From Neoaquamicrobium sediminum (GTDB lineage: Bacteria > Pseudomonadota > Alphaproteobacteria > Rhizobiales > Rhizobiaceae): a DNA stretch of 64,000 nucleotides. Of this stretch, positions 8,232-18,844 are shown piece by piece. Where the stretch lies: assembly GCF_013240295.1 (NCBI RefSeq), contig NZ_JABETK010000002.1, positions 248,001-312,000 of the forward strand, in the 5' to 3' direction. The notes under the pieces were generated by a model. It made no database searches, was not told the origin of the DNA, and worked only from the letters and a program-made list of their open reading frames with translations. How positions within the stretch are numbered: the stretch's first letter is position 1; each line of letters begins with the position of its first letter. The position numbers and the translations under genes are program-made.

Positions 8232-9068
8232 CTATCGATTGGCTTCGGAGCGTTCCAGAAAAGCTTCTATGCGCGCAGGCAGATCGCCGGTCTCGAGCAT
8301 CGGCGCATGGCCTTGGCCATCCACCGTCAGAGCTTCGAGCCGCGGATGATGGTCTTTCATCGCCTTCAGTGTTTCGGCAGATAGCAGCATCGAATTCGCG
8401 CCGCGTATCGCCAGAACCGGTGCTGCCTTCAATCCCAGAAACTGTGGCCAGAAGACGGGCAGCGGCTTGCTGAAATCGATCCCTTTCAACGTCTTGACGA
8501 GCGCGGGGTCGAAATCGGGCACGGGCCGCCCCTTTTCGTCGCGATAGAGGGCACGAGCCATCCGCTGCCAATCGTCTTCGGTCAGCGCGGGAAAGGCCGC
8601 TCCCTGGGCTGCCTTCAATATGCCGGCAGCTTCCTCGAAACTCTGCGGCTTCGGTGCTCTTTTGACATAAGCGCGTATCTGCGCCAGACCTGCGCCTTCA
8701 AGCACCGGGCCGATGTCGTTCAGAACGACCGCCTTGATCGCGCGCGGCACCATCGCCGCCAGTGCGAAGATGATCAGGCCACCCCGAGACGTGCCGATGA
8801 ACGCGCAATTCTCTAGCCCCAGCGCCACGAGGCCGGCGGCCACGTCGCGTGCCTCAACGGCGACATTGTAGTTGTGCCAGTCCTGGTCATAGTCCGAGCG
8901 GCCGCGCCCGCGATAGTCGAACACCACCACTTTCCGGGGTGTCTGCGCGTCCCTGGAAAGATAAAGCGCCAGCTCGTGAAAATCGCGGGCGTTGCGGGTG
9001 AGGCCGGGCAGGCATATTGCCGGCATCAAGCCATCGTGGCCCGCGCCATAGATCCGCGCCGACAGCAT
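8232..9068 (-). CDS. Alpha/beta hydrolase
   Basis: A 278-residue hydrolase: LPGLTRNARDF near residue 20 (oxyanion loop), nucleophile elbow GTSRGG, acid region near RGANS, and the catalytic His in GQGHAPML. Substrate is unknown. The first ATG is at 9068, but the frame stays open upstream and encodes NAPDFIEQRFSAPDG, which looks like the natural N-terminus of this hydrolase type. An in-frame CTG at 9119 overlaps the TGA of the upstream transglycosylase gene as CTGA, so a rare CTG start, or a base error in an ATGA overlap, is plausible. The C-terminal helix ends at RSEANR. Confidence 0.85.
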   Translation of the reverse strand: MLSARIYGAGHDGLMPAICLPGLTRNARDFHELALYLSRDAQTPRKVVVFDYRGRGRSDYDQDWHNYNVAVEARDVAAGLVALGLENCAFIGTSRGGLIIFALAAMVPRAIKAVVLNDIGPVLEGAGLAQIRAYVKRAPKPQSFEEAAGILKAAQGAAFPALTEDDWQRMARALYRDEKGRPVPDFDPALVKTLKGIDFSKPLPVFWPQFLGLKAAPVLAIRGANSMLLSAETLKAMKDHHPRLEALTVDGQGHAPMLETGDLPARIEAFLERSEANR

Positions 9069-9115
9069 CAGGCCGTCGGGTGCGGAGAAGCGCTGTTCGA
9101 TGAAGTCCGGCGCGT

Positions 9116-11207
9116 TCAGGGCGCGCGCCCGCTCACCAGATCGGTGGCGATTTCCATCTGCCCCGAAAGCCGCATCTTGTAGACCTGATAGTTTTCCATC
9201 ACGCGCTGAACATAGCTGCGCGTTTCATGGAATGGAATGCGCTCGATCCAGTCGACGACCGTATCGATGTCCTTGCCACGCGGGTCGCCATAGCGCTCCA
9301 CCCATTCCTGCGCGCGCCGCGGCCCGCATTGTACCCGGCGAAGGTCAGCACATAGGAGCCCGCGAAGCGCCCGAGCTGTTCGTCCAGGTAGCGTGCGCCC
9401 AACGTGGCATTGTAACCGGCGTCACTCGTCAGCCGCGCCGGCGCGTAGCTCAACCCCGCCTTGCGGGCCATATCCCGTGCGGTACCCGGCAGCAGTTGCA
9501 GGAGCCCGAGAGCGCCCGCACCGGAGCGAGCGCCGGCGTTGAACTCGCTTTCCTGCCGCGCAATGGCATAGGCCAGCGCCTTGCCGGGGCTGGCGATGTC
9601 GGCACTGGCGGGAATGGCGCCGACTGGATGGGTGAGCCCGCCGACATCGAGCCCGCGGGCTGCCGCCCATTTGCCTATCCTCAGGGCGAGGAAGTAGTTG
9701 CCCTGGCTCTCGGCCATGCCAGCCAGCAGCGCGAGCTCGCCGACGCTCGTCAGTTCCTGCGACAGCGCCCGGTAAAGGTCGGTGCTGCGGTAGCCATGAC
9801 CGGCGGCGTCGAGCCGGCGGATGGCTTTGACGGCGTCGCGTGCCTCGAAGGTGCTGCGGTCGGCCTCGGTCGGGGAGGGCGGCTCGGCCAGCACCGTTTC
9901 GCGGCCGAGTTTGGCGGCTGCGAGCTGGCCGTAGAATGCGGTGCCGTAGGCTGCCGCACGTTCGTAATGTGCGCCCGCATCGCCGGGTCCGCCCGCTTCG
10001 GCGGTCCGGCCAAGCCAATAATACGCGCGCGATAGCGAGATCGGGCCTTCCGCAATCTCGGCAATGCGGGCGAAATGCCTGGCGCCGGCCTCAGCGTCTT
10101 TCAGGCCCCGAAGGGCATACCAGCCTGCATGAAATTCGGCGTCCGCTGCCTGTGCGGGGCTCTCGGCGGCATGGGCTGCAGCGAGCTTGTAGGCCGTCTT
10201 TGGATCTCCCAGGTCCAGCATCTCGCGCGAAAGAACGCGTCTTTCGATCCACCAGGCATCCGGGTCCACCAGCAAGGATGCGTCGGTGGGCGCCGAAAGC
10301 ATCACCGTAGCTGCCTCGTTATACTTTCCGGTCCTTCTCAGGTGCCGCGCACGCGCGAAGATATATGCTGCGGATCGCTGGTCTTCCGGCACCAGATCGA
10401 GCAGTTCGCCGGCATTGCGCTCGTTGCGTGCGACTGCGGTGAAGGCGCGTGCCAGCTCTCGACCGTCGGCAAGAACTGCGACGCGTTCCGCCGAGGCGAT
10501 CCGCTCGTCATAAAGCATGCGCTCCATGCGGAAGCGATGGTCGAAAACGGGAATCAGGCCGCCGAACTCGCGAAGGATCGCCTGCTCGTCCTGGGCACTC
10601 AGCTTTTGTGTCCGCCAGAAGGGTGACAGGACCATGCGTGCTGCATCGACCTGCCCCATCGCGAGCCGGGCCCGGGCAAGGATCATCACTCCCTCGGCCG
10701 TTTGCGGTGGCCGATCGGCCATCGCGGCCAGAACCGCACGCGGTCCGGCATCTTCCTGTTGAGCGCGCGTTCCATGTTGGCGCGCAGCGCGTCGAGGCCG
10801 GGCCAGCTGGCAAGTTCCTGGATGGCGGCTTCGATCTCGGCACTCGATAGATTGGCTCCGCCGGATGAGGCGATGGCCCATGTCAGCAGCCGATGCTCTA
10901 ATGTATCTTTCTTGATGGCATCACGAATGCCGCGAGCCGTGCCGATCTCTCCGGAAGCGATGGCGTCGAGCCCGCTCCGCAGCAGCGTTGACGGGTCTGC
11001 TGCAAGCAGGTCGGCAGCCATACCGGCCGCCGAGAACGCCGCGACCGAGCCGGTGGCCATCGCACCGTCAATGGCCGAAAGCCCCGAACTCGCTTGCGGC
11101 CGGCTGAACGGGAGCGGCGCAAGTTCTGGCAGCGCGCTCTGCGCCAAGGCAGAGCTGCTCAGGAAAATCAGGAGGCTGGCGGATGCAGCGAGTAAGCTGC
11201 ACTTCAT
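9116..11207 (-). pseudogene. Soluble lytic murein transglycosylase (Slt); two frame breaks
   Basis: The start ATG at 11207 opens a signal peptide (MKCSLLAASASLLIFLSSSALAQ). A long alpha-superhelical domain follows, then the C-terminal SLT domain with catalytic Glu in IARQESEF and the downstream block GALGLLQLLPGTA, then TFAGYNAG. The enzyme cleaves peptidoglycan glycan strands in the periplasm to 1,6-anhydro muropeptides. The frame breaks near 10737 (between RKMPDRV and AVLAAMADRPP) and near 9322 (after AGYNAG, rejoining at EWVERYGDP); each needs one added base. Restored length is about 697 residues. The stop may overlap the next gene's start. Confidence 0.9.
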
Positions 11208-11446
11208 CGATGATAACCTCTGTTTCAGACGACGACAGGACCGGATAAAACGCATTCTGTCGCCAATCGCTGAAAATGGCGTTAACGAAAGGTTAGCGCA
11301 GGGCTGGCCATTCAACGAGCCACATTCGCCGGCATCTTGCCGGCCGCAAGTGTCAAGACTATGGTGCGCAGCCGCGCTTTCGGCTAGAAGCCGGCGCAAA
11401 ACCTTCACCCAAAGCCGCCCGACGGGGCATCCCAGGAGTCCGCATC

Positions 11447-12328
11447 ATGTTCAGAGGGTCACTGACCGCGCTTGTCACGCCGTTCACGCGGGATGGCGCG
11501 CTGGACAAAGATGCCTTCCGCAGCCTTGTCGAGTGGCAGATCGCGGAGGGGACGAACGGGCTCGTCCCGGTGGGAACCACGGGCGAGTCGCCCACGCTGT
11601 CGCATGCCGAGCATCGCGGTGTGGTCGAACTGTGCGTCGAGGTTGCGGCTGGCCGCGTTCCGGTCATAGCCGGCGCCGGCTCGAACAACACAGCCGAGGC
11701 GGTGGAACTCGTTCGCCATGCCGAGAAGGTCGGCGCCGATGGCGTGCTCGTCGTCACACCCTATTACAACAAGCCGACGCAGCGCGGGCTCTACGCGCAC
11801 TTCTCGGCGGTCGCGCGGGCGACCAAGCTGCCGATCATCATCTACAATATCCCGCCGCGCTCGGTAATCGACATGACGCCGGAAACGATGGGCCGCCTCG
11901 CTGGCGAGTTCGCCAATATCGCCGGCGTCAAGGATGCCACCGGCAAGGTCGAGCGCGTCTCCGAGCAGCGCATCACCTGCGGCAACGACTTCATCCAGCT
12001 TTCGGGCGAAGACGCCTCCGCTCTGGGATTCAACGCGCATGGCGGGGTAGGGGCGATTTCGGTCACTGCCAACGTTGCCCCACGGCTCTGCGCCGAATTT
12101 CAGGAAGCGTCGCTTGCTGGCGAGCGCGACCGCGCAATCGAACTTCAGGATCGCTTGATGCCGCTTCACAAGGCGATCTTCATCGAGCCGGGCGTCTCCG
12201 GCGCGAAGTATGCGCTTTCGCGTCTTGGGAAAGTCGAAAACAGCGTGCGTTCGCCGTTGATGACGGTCGAGGCCGGCACCGCGGAACGAATCGACGCCGC
12301 GCTTATCCATGCGGGGCTTCTGAACTGA
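11447..12328 (+). CDS. dapA: 4-hydroxy-tetrahydrodipicolinate synthase
   Basis: A 293-residue TIM barrel that condenses pyruvate with aspartate semialdehyde, the first committed step to diaminopimelate and lysine. Catalytic residues align with E. coli: Thr44/Thr45 in GTTGES, Tyr107 in TPYYNKP, Tyr133 in IIYNIP and the Schiff-base Lys162 in GVKDATG. It is divergently oriented from the Slt gene across a 239-base intergenic region and is followed 25 bases later by smpB, the usual dapA-smpB order in this order of bacteria. Confidence 0.97.
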   Translation: MFRGSLTALVTPFTRDGALDKDAFRSLVEWQIAEGTNGLVPVGTTGESPTLSHAEHRGVVELCVEVAAGRVPVIAGAGSNNTAEAVELVRHAEKVGADGVLVVTPYYNKPTQRGLYAHFSAVARATKLPIIIYNIPPRSVIDMTPETMGRLAGEFANIAGVKDATGKVERVSEQRITCGNDFIQLSGEDASALGFNAHGGVGAISVTANVAPRLCAEFQEASLAGERDRAIELQDRLMPLHKAIFIEPGVSGAKYALSRLGKVENSVRSPLMTVEAGTAERIDAALIHAGLLN

Positions 12329-12353
12329 CGCGCCTCGCGCGCGTTCACTGATC

Positions 12354-12830
12354 ATGGCCAAGAACAGCAAGACCATAAACGGCAAGACCGTCGCCGAAAA
12401 CCGCAAGGCCCGCTTCGCCTATGAGGTGGTCGACACCTATGAGGCCGGCCTCGTGCTGACCGGAACCGAGGTGAAGTCGCTGCGCGAGGGGCAGGCCAAC
12501 ATCCAGGAGTCATACGCCTCGGTCGAGGGAGGTGAGATCTGGCTGATCAATTCCTATCTGCCTGAATATCTCCAGGGCAATCGCTTCAATCACGAGCCCC
12601 GGCGAAGGCGCAAACTCCTGCTCAACAAGAAGGAAATGGCGCGGCTGTCCCAGGCGGTTGATCGCGAAGGTATGACCATGGTGCCGTTGAAGATTTACTT
12701 CAACGATCGCGGCCGCGCGAAGATGTTGCTTGCCGTCGCACGCGGCAAGAAGCTTCACGACAAACGCGAAACCGAGAAGAAGCGGGACTGGGCGCGCGAA
12801 AAGGGGCGCCTTCTCAAGCAGCACGGCTAG
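12354..12830 (+). CDS. smpB: SsrA-binding protein SmpB
   Basis: A 158-residue OB-fold RNA-binding protein that delivers tmRNA to stalled ribosomes. Hallmarks are the N-terminal [15 protein letters not shown], then [29 protein letters not shown] and the basic C-terminal tail that inserts in the mRNA channel. It lies 25 bases downstream of dapA. The tmRNA gene itself is not in this window. Confidence 0.97.
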   Translation: MAKNSKTINGKTVAENRKARFAYEVVDTYEAGLVLTGTEVKSLREGQANIQESYASVEGGEIWLINSYLPEYLQGNRFNHEPRRRRKLLLNKKEMARLSQAVDREGMTMVPLKIYFNDRGRAKMLLAVARGKKLHDKRETEKKRDWAREKGRLLKQHG

Positions 12831-12845
12831 CCCATGTGAGCCAGC

Positions 12846-13514
12846 CTAGTCGCTATCAAGAAAATCCCTTACATCCTTGAAGACGCTGACGAACATCTCT
12901 TCGGTCAGCCGGCCGGTATTGGTGTTGTACCGCGAGCAGTGATAGCTCGAGAACAACCGGATCGTGCCGACATCCTGCGCCGCGCCGTGGGCGAACGGGT
13001 AGGCTGCAACGCGCTGGCCCAGCGCGCGCACGGTCGACTGGTGAGCGATCGTGCCGAGAGTGAGAATGGCGCGAAGATTGGGAAAGCGTTGGATCGTCGG
13101 CGTCAGGAAATTCCGGCAGGTGTTGATCTCAACGCCGACCGGCTTGTTTTCCGGCGGCACGCAGCGCACCGCATTGGTCAGCGCGGTCTCGATGAGTTGC
13201 ACCCCGTCATCCGGTCGGGCCTTGAACTCGCCGCGCGAGAAGCCAAAGCGCGAAAGCGTCGAATAGAGCAGGTCGCCGGCATAGTCCCCCGTAAAGGGAC
13301 GCCCGGTCCGGTTGGCGCCCCGCAAACCCGGGGCCAGCCCGACAATAAGAAACCGCACAGTCTCGTCGCCGCCGGCCGCCTCGAAAGTGGGCACCGGTGC
13401 GTTGAACCAGTCCGGCTCGCGGGCGCGCCACAGCGCGATGAAGGAATGAAGGCGTGGGCAGAGCGGACAATCGCGGCCCGGTTCCGCGCACGCGGCAGAT
13501 GTCGGCGCCATCAT
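12846..13514 (-). CDS. Uracil-DNA glycosylase, family 5 type (UdgB-like)
   Basis: A 222-residue iron-sulfur uracil-DNA glycosylase that removes uracil from DNA to start base excision repair. The catalytic motif is GLAPGLRGANRTGRPFTGD (residues 59-77), whose APGxxGANRTG form marks family 5 rather than family 4. Cluster cysteines include Cys16 and Cys19 (CPLC), with later ones in RCVPPENKP and NTCRNFL. The C-terminal substrate loop contains SYHCSRYNTNTGRL. The ATG overlaps the stop of the NYN nuclease gene by four bases, so the two are translationally coupled. Confidence 0.9.
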   Translation of the reverse strand: MMAPTSAACAEPGRDCPLCPRLHSFIALWRAREPDWFNAPVPTFEAAGGDETVRFLIVGLAPGLRGANRTGRPFTGDYAGDLLYSTLSRFGFSRGEFKARPDDGVQLIETALTNAVRCVPPENKPVGVEINTCRNFLTPTIQRFPNLRAILTLGTIAHQSTVRALGQRVAAYPFAHGAAQDVGTIRLFSSYHCSRYNTNTGRLTEEMFVSVFKDVRDFLDSD

Positions 13515-14095
13515 AGATCGTCTTCGCCGTCGTCCTGCTCGGGATCGGGCCGGCGCGCGGGGCGTTCGCCAGGTTCACGTCCGATCTCGTTCTTCAGCGA
13601 TGCAAGGTCGATGAAGTGATCCGCCTGGCGCCGAAGGTCATCCGAGATCATCGGCGGCTGCGATGCCATGGTGGACACGATGGAGACCTTGCGACCCTTG
13701 CGCTGCAATGCCTCGACGAGCGTGCGGAAATCGCCGTCGCCGGAAAAGATGACGTAATGGTCGACGACGTCCGCAAGCTCCAGCGCTTCGACGGTCAGTT
13801 CGATGTCCATGTTGCCTTTGATCTTCCGGCGGCCCGTGGCGTCAGTGAACTCCTTGGCCGGCTTCGTCACCACCATGTAGCCATTGTAGTCGAGCCAGTC
13901 GATCAGCGGTCGGATCGATGAATATTCCTGATCCTCCACCAGCGCGGTGTAATAGTAGGCGCGCAGCAGGTAACCGCGTTTCTGGAAGTTTGCGAGCAAC
14001 TTGCGGTAGTCGATGTCGAAGCCCAGCGACCTGGAAGTTGCGTAGAGATTGGCGCCGTCTATGAAGAGTGCGATCTTCTCGCGGGGGTCGAACAT
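13511..14095 (-). CDS. NYN-domain (LabA/DUF88-type) putative nuclease
   Basis: A 194-residue PIN-like NYN domain protein. Acidic metal-binding residues are visible in LFIDGANLY (near residue 12), in KGNMDIELTVEAL and in FSGDGDF. Such domains cleave structured RNA. The C-terminal 30 residues are basic, then acidic (PARRPDPEQDDGEDDL), and probably disordered. It overlaps udgB by four bases. A role in RNA turnover is inferred from the fold, not from the context. Confidence 0.88.
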   Translation of the reverse strand: MFDPREKIALFIDGANLYATSRSLGFDIDYRKLLANFQKRGYLLRAYYYTALVEDQEYSSIRPLIDWLDYNGYMVVTKPAKEFTDATGRRKIKGNMDIELTVEALELADVVDHYVIFSGDGDFRTLVEALQRKGRKVSIVSTMASQPPMISDDLRRQADHFIDLASLKNEIGREPGERPARRPDPEQDDGEDDL

Positions 14096-14358
14096 GCTGA
14101 AATATCCTTGGTCATCAATACAAGCCGTCTGAAACGTCGAGCCTGTGGCAACGTCGTTTGGTAATCTGAACGTTGTTTGAGACCCGCTACCAAATGAGAT
14201 AACGCCGCAATCTGTTCATTCCAAGGGGATCAACCGCGCCCCGAGGCGATTTGCATCACGATTACGCGAAGTGGCGAGGCTGGGGGACTTTCGGCTTGAC
14301 CTTCCAGCAGGTGGAAGCCGCATGCCGTCGATCGTCCCTAGAAAAAATGGAGTTTTCG

Positions 14359-14727
14359 ATGTCCCGCATCCTCACCTCGCTCGGCGCGATCGTCTTTGCC
14401 TGCGGTCTGGCTGTTTTCGGCGCTCAGGCGCAGACTGTACATGGCAGTCACGGCTCTGCTCCCATGGAAGGCGCCTCAGGGGCCTATATGGACGCAATGG
14501 CCAGGATGAACGACGACATGATGGCCATGCAGATGACCGGCAAGCCAGGCGTCGACTTCGCTCTGATGATGATTCCGCATCACCAGAGCGCCATCGGCAT
14601 GGCAAAGGCATATCTGGAAAGCGGCGAGGGCGATGCCGAACTCGTCAAGCTCAGCGAGGAGATCATCTCCGCGCAGGAGGGCGAGATCGCGTTTCTGAAA
14701 TCCTGGTTGGAAAAGAACGGCCAATAG
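14359..14727 (+). CDS. Secreted DUF305 family protein
   Basis: A 122-residue protein with a signal peptide (cleavage near AQAQT) followed by a DUF305 helical domain. The signature MIPHHQSAI with paired His, preceded by several Met-rich turns (MDAMARMNDDMMAMQM), suggests periplasmic metal (copper) binding, but this is inference. The ATG at 14359 is preferred over one at 14347 because GGAG (14349-14352) lies seven bases upstream of it. It precedes rpoZ by 125 bases. Confidence 0.88.
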   Translation: MSRILTSLGAIVFACGLAVFGAQAQTVHGSHGSAPMEGASGAYMDAMARMNDDMMAMQMTGKPGVDFALMMIPHHQSAIGMAKAYLESGEGDAELVKLSEEIISAQEGEIAFLKSWLEKNGQ

Positions 14728-14852
14728 CAGCCGGTCTGAGCGGCCGTGCTCGGAAGGTTTGCCGGTTCGGTGCATGAAGCTTGTTTTTCGGCGCCGTTCG
14801 CGATATGGACCGGCAAACTCTCCGACAATTCCACCAATGAAAGGGGCGATAC

Positions 14853-15251
14853 ATGGCCCGCGTTACCGTTGAGGATTGCATCGACAAGGTCGAGAACCGC
14901 TTCGAGCTGGTTCTTCTGGCCGGACATCGTGCGCGCCAGATCTCCCAGGGCGCGGCGATCACGATCGATCGCGACAACGACAAGAACCCCGTGGTCGCGC
15001 TTCGCGAGATCGCCGACGAGACGCTCTCCCCGGGCGATCTCAAGGAAGACCTGATCCATTCGCTGCAGAAGCACGTCGAGGTTGACGAGCCCGAAGCCGT
15101 CGACGCGCCGGAGCTTGCGGATGCGACTGCCGTCGCTTCCGTCGAGACGGAGTCCGAAGACGACGCCGTCACCTTCGACCGCATGTCGGAAGAAGACCTG
15201 CTGGCAGGCATCGAGGGGCTCGTTGCGCCGGAGAAGAGCGACGATTTCTGA
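14853..15251 (+). CDS. rpoZ: DNA-directed RNA polymerase subunit omega
   Basis: A 132-residue omega subunit. The conserved N-terminal fold is [30 protein letters not shown], then [12 protein letters not shown]. It chaperones beta-prime in RNA polymerase and contributes to the ppGpp site, which fits its position directly before rsh. The C-terminal 60 residues are acidic and specific to alphaproteobacteria. Confidence 0.97.
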   Translation: MARVTVEDCIDKVENRFELVLLAGHRARQISQGAAITIDRDNDKNPVVALREIADETLSPGDLKEDLIHSLQKHVEVDEPEAVDAPELADATAVASVETESEDDAVTFDRMSEEDLLAGIEGLVAPEKSDDF

Positions 15252-15363
15252 TAGCTGGCACAGCAGCCGCCACTTTATCGGCGGCGCAATCGTGTCTATC
15301 TAGAACATGCGCCCGCAGGCCTGCGCGGCGCATGTCTTCGTTTGAGCGACAGGATTTCCGCCC

Positions 15364-17600
15364 ATGATGCGACAGTACGAGCTTGTCGAGCGCGTTCAGC
15401 GCTACAAGCCCGACGTCAACGAGGCGCTGCTCAACAAGGCCTATGTCTATGCCATGCAGAAGCATGGGCATCAGCGGCGGGCTTCGGGCGACCCCTATTT
15501 CTCGCATCCGCTTGAAGTCGCTGCGATTCTCACCGACATGCGCATGGACGAGGCCACGATAGCCGTCGCGCTGCTCCACGACACGATCGAGGATACCTCA
15601 GCCACCCGCGCCGAGATCGACACCCTGTTCGGGCCGGACATGGGCAAGCTTGTCGAAGGCCTGACCAAGCTCAAGAAGCTTGACCTCGTCTCCAAGAAGG
15701 CCGAGCAGGCCGAAAACCTCCGCAAGCTGCTTCTGGCGATTTCCGATGACGTCCGCGTTCTGCTCGTCAAGCTGGCCGACCGCCTTCACAATATGCGGAC
15801 GCTCGACCATATGCGGCCCGAAAAGCGGCTCCGCATTGCCGAGGAGACGATGGAAATCTATGCGCCGCTCGCCGGTCGCATGGGCATGCAGGACATGCGC
15901 GAAGAGCTGGAGGAACTGGCCTTCCGCTACATCAATCCGGAAGCGCATAAGGCCGTGACCGAGCGTCTTGCCGAGTTCTTCGACCGCAACAAGGGCGTCG
16001 TTGGCGAGATCGAGCACGCGCTGTCAGAACTGTTTGTTGAGCACGCGCTCTACGCCGAGGTGAAGAGCCGCCGCAAGAAGCCGTGGTCGGTGTTCCGCAA
16101 GATGGAAACCAAGGCGATTTCCTTCGAGCAGCTCTCCGACCTGATCGGCTTCCGCGTCATCCTCGCCAATATCGAGGATTGTTATCGGGCGCTGGGCGCC
16201 ATCCACACACGGTGGTCGATGGTTCCGGGCCGTTTCAAGGACTACATTTCGACGCCGAAGCAGAACGATTACCGGTCGATCCACACCACCATCGTCGGCC
16301 CGTCGCGCCAGCGTGTCGAGCTGCAGATCAGGACCCAGGCCATGGATGCCGTGGCTGAATACGGCGTCGCCGCGCATTCGATCTACAAGGACCATGGCAG
16401 CAAGACCGAAGCTGCAGGCCACACCATCTCGAAGGATACCAACGCCTACGCCTGGCTACGCCAGACCATCGAGGCTCTGTCTGAGGGCGACAATCCCGAG
16501 GAGTTCCTCGAAAACACCAAGCTGGAGCTTTTCCAGGATCAGGTCTTCGCGTTCACGCCTAAGGGCAGGTTGATCGCCCTGCCGCGGGGGCGACGCCAAT
16601 CGACTTCGCCTATGCAGTCCACACCGATGTCGGTGACACCTGCGTCGGCGCCAAGGTCAACGGTCGCATCATGCCGCTGATGACCGAGCTGAAAAACGGC
16701 GACGAGGTCGAGATCATCCGTTCCAAGGCGCAGGTGCCGCCGGCCGCATGGGAATCGATCGTCGTCACCGGAAAGGCGCGCTCGGCCATCCGCCGTGCGA
16801 CCAAGAACGCCATCCGCAAGCAGTATTCGGGCCTCGGCGCGCGTATTCTCGAGCGCGCCTTCGAGCGTGCCGGCAAGACCTTCTCCAAGGACCAGCTCAA
16901 GCCGGTGCTGCACAGGCTTGCCCGCAAGGAAGTCGAGGACGTGCTGGCGGCCGTCGGGCGCGGCGAACTCTCTTCGCCGGACGTCATGAAGGCGGTGTTC
17001 CCCGAGCACAAGGAAGAGCGCGTCACCCAATCGGCGAAGGAGCGCGAGGAGGGCTGGTTCAACCTGCGCAACGCAGCCGGCATGCTGTTCCAGATCCCGG
17101 GTCGCGCATCTGCGCGCAAGAGCCGCAAGGCGGAAGTGTCCGGTGCCGGCGGGGCCGTGCCGATCCGCGGCGTACGCGGCGACCTGCCGGTTTCATTCGC
17201 GCCGGAAGGAGCCGTGCCCGGGGATCGAATCGTCGGCATCATGCAGCCGGGATCGGGTATCACCATCTACCCGATCCAGTCGCCATCGCTGACCGCGTTT
17301 GACGACCAGCCGGAACGCTGGATCGACGTGCGCTGGGACATCGACGAGGACATGAAGGAGCGTTTCCCGGCGCGTGTTTCGGTCACCGCCATAAACGAGC
17401 CCGGATCGCTTGCTTCGATTGCCCAGACGATCGCAAACAACGACGCCAACATTCATACGCTCTCGATGGTGCAGACGGCGCCCGACTTCACCGAAATGGT
17501 CTTCGACCTGGAAGTTTGGGACCTCAAGCACCTCAACCGGCTGCTCTCCCAGCTCAAGGACAATTCGAGCGTCAGCGAAGCACGTCGCGTCAACGGCTGA
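15364..17600 (+). pseudogene. rsh: Bifunctional (p)ppGpp synthetase/hydrolase Rsh; one frame break
   Basis: The restored protein is about 745 residues. In order: HD hydrolase domain (HPLEVAAIL, LLHDTIEDT, LADRLHNMRTL), RelA/SpoT synthetase domain (GFRVILANIEDCYRALG, YRSIHTTIVGP), TGS domain, and C-terminal ACT domain ([16 protein letters not shown]). It makes and degrades the alarmone ppGpp. The frame breaks at the start of TGS, after LIALPRG: a run of five G at 16586-16590 should be six, restoring GATPIDFAYAVHT. Since this is the only rsh-type gene of rhizobia, real loss is unlikely. An acpS start follows 11 bases after the stop. Confidence 0.95.
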
Positions 17601-17611
17601 CAGGACCTCTC

Positions 17612-18013
17612 ATGATCATCGGCATCGGCAGCGACCTGATCGACATAAGGCGGATCGAAAAGACGCTGGAGCGTCATCCTGAGCGCTTCATCGCCCGCGT
17701 CTTTACCGACGTCGAGCGCGAGAAGTCGGAGCGCCGCAAGGAGCGTGCTGCATCCTATGCCAAGCGGTTCGCCGCCAAGGAAGCCTGCTCCAAGGCGCTG
17801 GGCACCGGCTTTGCGCGCGGCGTCTTCTGGCGCGACATGGGTGTCGTCAACCTGCCCGGCGGCAAGCCGACCATGGCGCTGACCGGCGGTGCTGCGCGAC
17901 GGCTGGCAGAAATGCTCCCGGCCGGCCATGAGGCGTTCGTGCACGTCACCATCACCGACGATTTCCCCCTGGCTCAGGCCTTCGTCATCATCGAGGCGCG
18001 GCCGTTGGGCTGA
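17612..18013 (+). CDS. acpS: Holo-[acyl-carrier-protein] synthase
   Basis: A 133-residue 4'-phosphopantetheinyl transferase that converts apo-ACP to holo-ACP. Conserved blocks are [16 protein letters not shown] (Mg-binding Asp8), [15 protein letters not shown] and the C-terminal [17 protein letters not shown]. The ATG at 17612 is chosen because the family begins at IIGIGSD. It sits between rsh and lepB in the standard order. Confidence 0.96.
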   Translation: MIIGIGSDLIDIRRIEKTLERHPERFIARVFTDVEREKSERRKERAASYAKRFAAKEACSKALGTGFARGVFWRDMGVVNLPGGKPTMALTGGAARRLAEMLPAGHEAFVHVTITDDFPLAQAFVIIEARPLG

Positions 18014-18080
18014 GCGCCAGCTATGCGTTGCCCGCCGCCGCGCGAGCGGCTAAGAGGGGCGCGACCGAACAGAGGACAAA

Positions 18081-18829
18081 ATGAGCGTGGCCGATAAATC
18101 GCAGAAGAAATCGGGCGGGTTTGGCGAGACCGTCAGCGTCATCGTGCAGGCGCTGCTGCTTGCGCTCGTCATCCGCACATTCCTGTTCCAGCCTTTCTCG
18201 ATCCCGTCCGGCTCGATGCGCCCCACGCTGCTGGAAGGCGACTACCTGTTCGTGACCAAGTGGGCCTACGGCTATTCCAAGCATTCGCTTCCGTTTTCGC
18301 CCGACCTGTTCTCCGGCCGGATCTTCGGCTCGGACCCGGAGCGCGGCGACGTGGTTGTCTTCAAGTTCCCGCCCAACCCGTCGCTGGACTACATCAAGCG
18401 GGTGATCGGCCTGCCCGGCGATACCGTGCAGATGCGTGACGGCCAGCTCTTCATCAATGGCGACGCTGTTCCGCGCGAGAAGGTCGGCGAATCAACAACC
18501 CGGACATCACCGAGGTTAATCGCCCGGTCGAAGTATGGCGCGAGACGCTGCCGAATGGCGTCTCCTACGACACCCTCGATCTGACGCCAGAGGGCATCGG
18601 CGACAATACCCGCGAATTCGTCGTTCCTGCCGGCCACTATTTCATGATGGGCGACAACCGCGACAACTCCACCGACAGCCGCTTCAACGTCGGCTTCGTT
18701 CCGGAAGATCATCTCGTCGGCCGTGCCAACATCATCTTCTTCTCCATCGCCGGCGGCTCTAGCCCGCTGGAACTGTGGAAGTGGCCGACCGATCTGAGAC
18801 CGTCGCGCTTCTTCTCGATGGTCCGGTAA
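18081..18829 (+). pseudogene. lepB: Signal peptidase I; one frame break
   Basis: An inner-membrane serine protease that removes signal peptides. The N-terminal transmembrane helix is near residues 17-37, catalytic Ser45 is in PSGSMRPTL and catalytic Lys106 in YIKRVIGLPGD. Box E (MGDNRDNSTDSR) lies in the second reading frame. The break is near 18491: adding one A after GGCGA restores EINNPDITEVNRPVEVW and a protein of about 249 residues. LepB is essential in most bacteria and no second copy is visible, so this is almost surely a sequence error. Confidence 0.95.
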
Positions 18830-18844
18830 AGCGGTCATGGTTTG

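Noticed and set aside
8232..9068. Hydrolase as haloalkane dehalogenase or a specific named esterase
   Set aside because: Motifs support only the fold; no residues specific to a named substrate class were seen.
16671..17600. A separate 309-residue 'hypothetical' protein downstream of the synthetase part of Rsh
   Set aside because: It is the TGS-ACT half of Rsh in the other frame; the junction reads correctly with one extra G in a run.
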